A DNA stretch of 6,719 nt from CAYSWF01 sp964562905 (GTDB taxonomy: Bacteria > Patescibacteriota > Andersenbacteria > UBA10190). Where the stretch lies: contig CAZLVG010000051.1 of the NCBI GenBank assembly GCA_964562905.1, positions 1 to 6,719 on the forward strand. Reading direction: 5' to 3'. Both the position numbers and the translations under genes were made by a program. Shown here piece after piece: positions 5,957-6,719 of this stretch; the first letter of the stretch is position 1, and every line of letters starts with the position of its first letter. Below the pieces are notes generated by a model that saw nothing but the letters and a program-made list of their open reading frames with translations, ran no database searches and had not been told where the DNA came from.

Positions 5957-5980
5957 CCCGTCACCGCGACGGGCTTTTTT
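5957..5980 (+). terminator. Rho-independent terminator
   Basis: CCCGTC (5957-5962) pairs with GACGGG (5968-5973) across a 5-nt loop, followed by C and six T residues (5975-5980). It ends the small membrane-protein unit on the plus strand. Confidence 0.88.
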
Positions 5981-6119
5981 CTACACTGGCTAGCATTTAG
6001 ACCGTCTTTAACTCGACCTTCGCGGTTCAGGGGCGGCCCTTCGGCTCCATGGGGCCGAAGCAGTGGCATAGTGCCGAGCTTAAGCCTTGAGTCTTTAGGG
6101 CCTCCCTCTTTAGATAACT
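5981..6119. other. Non-coding stretch with a 22-nt near-palindrome
   Basis: No gene is seen. At 6039-6060 a near-perfect palindrome centred on CCATGG can form a 9-bp stem (CTTCGGCTC with its partner, one T-G wobble) with a CATG loop. A short GGCA/TGCC hairpin follows at about 6065. No T-run follows, so it is not an obvious terminator. Confidence 0.45.
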
Positions 6120-6232
6120 GCCAGTACCGTTACAAATTAATTTCCAAGAGGAACATCTCATAAATAAATAGTTAATGAGCTTTAATATTTGGTTCTTATG
6201 GTACTTGAATTTAATTTGTAACGGCGCCAGTA
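6120..6232. mobile_element. MITE-like 98-bp inverted-repeat element with flanking direct repeats
   Basis: Fourteen-base perfect terminal inverted repeats (CCGTTACAAATTAA at 6127-6140 and its complement at 6211-6224) continue inward with one mismatch. The interior is AT-rich and can fold further: GAAC (6151-6154) with GTTC (6192-6195), and CTCAT (6157-6161) with ATGAG (6175-6179). The 7-bp word GCCAGTA flanks both sides (6120-6126 and 6226-6232), with one extra C (6225) on the right. This is the layout of a non-autonomous transposable element with a target-site duplication. It encodes no protein. No transposase is in the window, so the family is unknown. Confidence 0.62.
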
Positions 6233-6316
6233 ACAATACTCCCGCGTAGCTTTATATAGGGTTATCACTCATCTCTCCCCTCTCTTTTTTTCTTCTATTT
6301 AACTGCGCCTGCCCAT

Positions 6317-6342
6317 ACTCCCATATTACGTAATATAGGAGT
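6317..6342. repeat. TATTACGTAATA palindrome, copy 1
   Basis: A 26-bp palindrome with 12 of 13 arm positions matching, centred on ACGT at 6328-6331 and ending in ACTCCC/GGAGT arms. It is the most symmetric of the three copies. Confidence 0.85.
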
Positions 6343-6371
6343 GTAAGCCATCCTCTCCTTTTAAATAAGTT

Positions 6372-6493
6372 ATACCAACCGCATCTATTTACATCCACGG
6401 TGTCATGCCGGGCTTGATCCGGCATCCAGCGAAATTAGCCTGGATGCCCGCTTTTGCGGGAATGACGCGGAGTTAATCAGGTGTGGCTGGTAT
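6372..6493. repeat. Interspersed repeat with cloverleaf-folding core, copy 1
   Basis: The first 52 bp (6372-6423) recur at 6668-6719 with a single difference. The core 6402-6466 can fold as a closed junction: GTCAT (6402-6406) with ATGAC (6462-6466), GCCGG/CCGGC hairpin (6407-6423), CATCCAG/CTGGATG hairpin (6423-6446), and CCCGC/GCGGG hairpin with a TTTT loop (6447-6460). The outer ends are imperfect inverted repeats (ATACCAACCGCAT at 6372-6384 against the complement of 6481-6493, 10 of 13). Similar GTCAT-to-ATGAC palindromic repeats are known in many bacterial genomes. It may be a small non-autonomous element. Confidence 0.72.
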
Positions 6494-6530
6494 TATTGCC
6501 TGCTATTCCTAATTTCCGCCGTATATTACC

Positions 6531-6553
6531 CTCCATATTACGTAATACAGGAG
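6531..6553. repeat. TATTACGTAATA palindrome, copy 2
   Basis: CTCC and GGAG arms flank ATATTACGTAATA, with one extra base in the right arm. It is preceded by ATTACCC (6525-6531), and the 10-mer ATTACCCTCC recurs at 6585-6594 as a possible half-copy. Confidence 0.7.
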
Positions 6554-6622
6554 TACTGCTTATGCCCCATTTCTCTCCTACGTTATTACCCTCCTCCACG
6601 CTGAATCCAGCTGACGTATTTT

Positions 6623-6648
6623 ACTTCCCTATTACGTAATGTGGGAGT
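6623..6648. repeat. TATTACGTAATA palindrome, copy 3
   Basis: The arms ACTTCCC and GGGAGT flank TATTACGTAAT, with 10 of 13 arm positions matching. It lies 19 nt before the second copy of the longer repeat, just as copy 1 lies 29 nt before the first. Confidence 0.72.
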
Positions 6649-6667
6649 GTTTTTGAATGAATATGTA

Positions 6668-6719
6668 ATACCAACCGCATCTATTTACATCCACGGTGTC
6701 ATGCCGGACTTGATCCGGC
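6668..6719. repeat. Interspersed repeat, copy 2 (cut by the window end)
   Basis: Fifty-one of 52 positions equal 6372-6423; the only change is G to A in the GCCGG(G/A)CTTGATCCGGC hairpin loop. The remainder, including the other two hairpins, lies beyond the window. Confidence 0.9.

Larger units (their letters stand above)
6233..6719. other. Non-coding repeat cluster
   Basis: No frame of gene size is present on either strand. The stretch consists of a pyrimidine tract (about 6270-6300), three short palindromes (listed separately) and two copies of a longer foldable repeat. Composition shifts to AT-rich relative to the genes on the left. Confidence 0.6.

Noticed and set aside
6372..6493. tRNA gene or integron attC site
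   Set aside because: The cloverleaf lacks the T-loop and D-loop sequences and a CCA-type acceptor; no attC core site of GTTRRRY type was found at the ends.
6317..6648. CRISPR array
   Set aside because: The three palindromes are unequal, irregularly spaced (212 and 94 bp) and separated by other repeats, not by uniform spacers.

Overview
The window looks like a piece of a moderately GC-rich bacterial chromosome, most likely a Patescibacteria (CPR) member. This rests on the style of the sugar-transferase N-terminus and its insert, on short or absent Shine-Dalgarno sites within a compact operon, on heptanucleotide repeats at gene ends, and on a strongly expanded type A RNase P RNA. The lineage is an inference from remembered family features, not a database result.

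Left part (about 81-4471, minus strand): a four-gene surface-polysaccharide operon. In transcription order it encodes a membrane polyprenyl-phosphate sugar-1-phosphate transferase (3050-4471), a GT4 glycosyltransferase (1850-2971), a small two-TM Wzz-like chain-length protein without a kinase domain (1206-1847), and a second GT4 glycosyltransferase (81-1202). The last three genes are 2-3 nt apart. The transferase would load the first sugar onto a lipid carrier, the GT4 enzymes would extend the glycan, and the Wzz-like protein would influence chain length. No flippase or polymerase is inside the window. Both GT4 genes end inside GARTTAC-type 7-bp tandem repeats that supply their stop codons.

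Middle (about 4482-5229, plus strand): rnpB, the catalytic RNA of RNase P, transcribed divergently from the operon. All core landmarks are present (P1, P2, the two halves of the P4 region, the GGT loop, GNRA-capped P14 and P18), but the RNA is about 710 nt, nearly twice the E. coli length. It has a 21-bp perfect P3 extension, an approximately 100-nt P13 insertion and further hairpins.

Right part (5230-6719): almost no coding. It has a GC-rich stretch with hairpins (5230-5612), one small transcription unit with its own promoter, GTG start, 70-aa two-TM protein and intrinsic terminator (5613-5980), a 98-bp AT-rich MITE-like inverted-repeat element with flanking 7-bp direct repeats (6120-6232), and a repeat cluster (6233-6719). 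The cluster holds three copies of a TATTACGTAATA-centred palindrome interleaved with two copies of a longer repeat that can fold as a cloverleaf; the second copy runs off the window. The most unusual items are the oversized rnpB and this repeat cluster.
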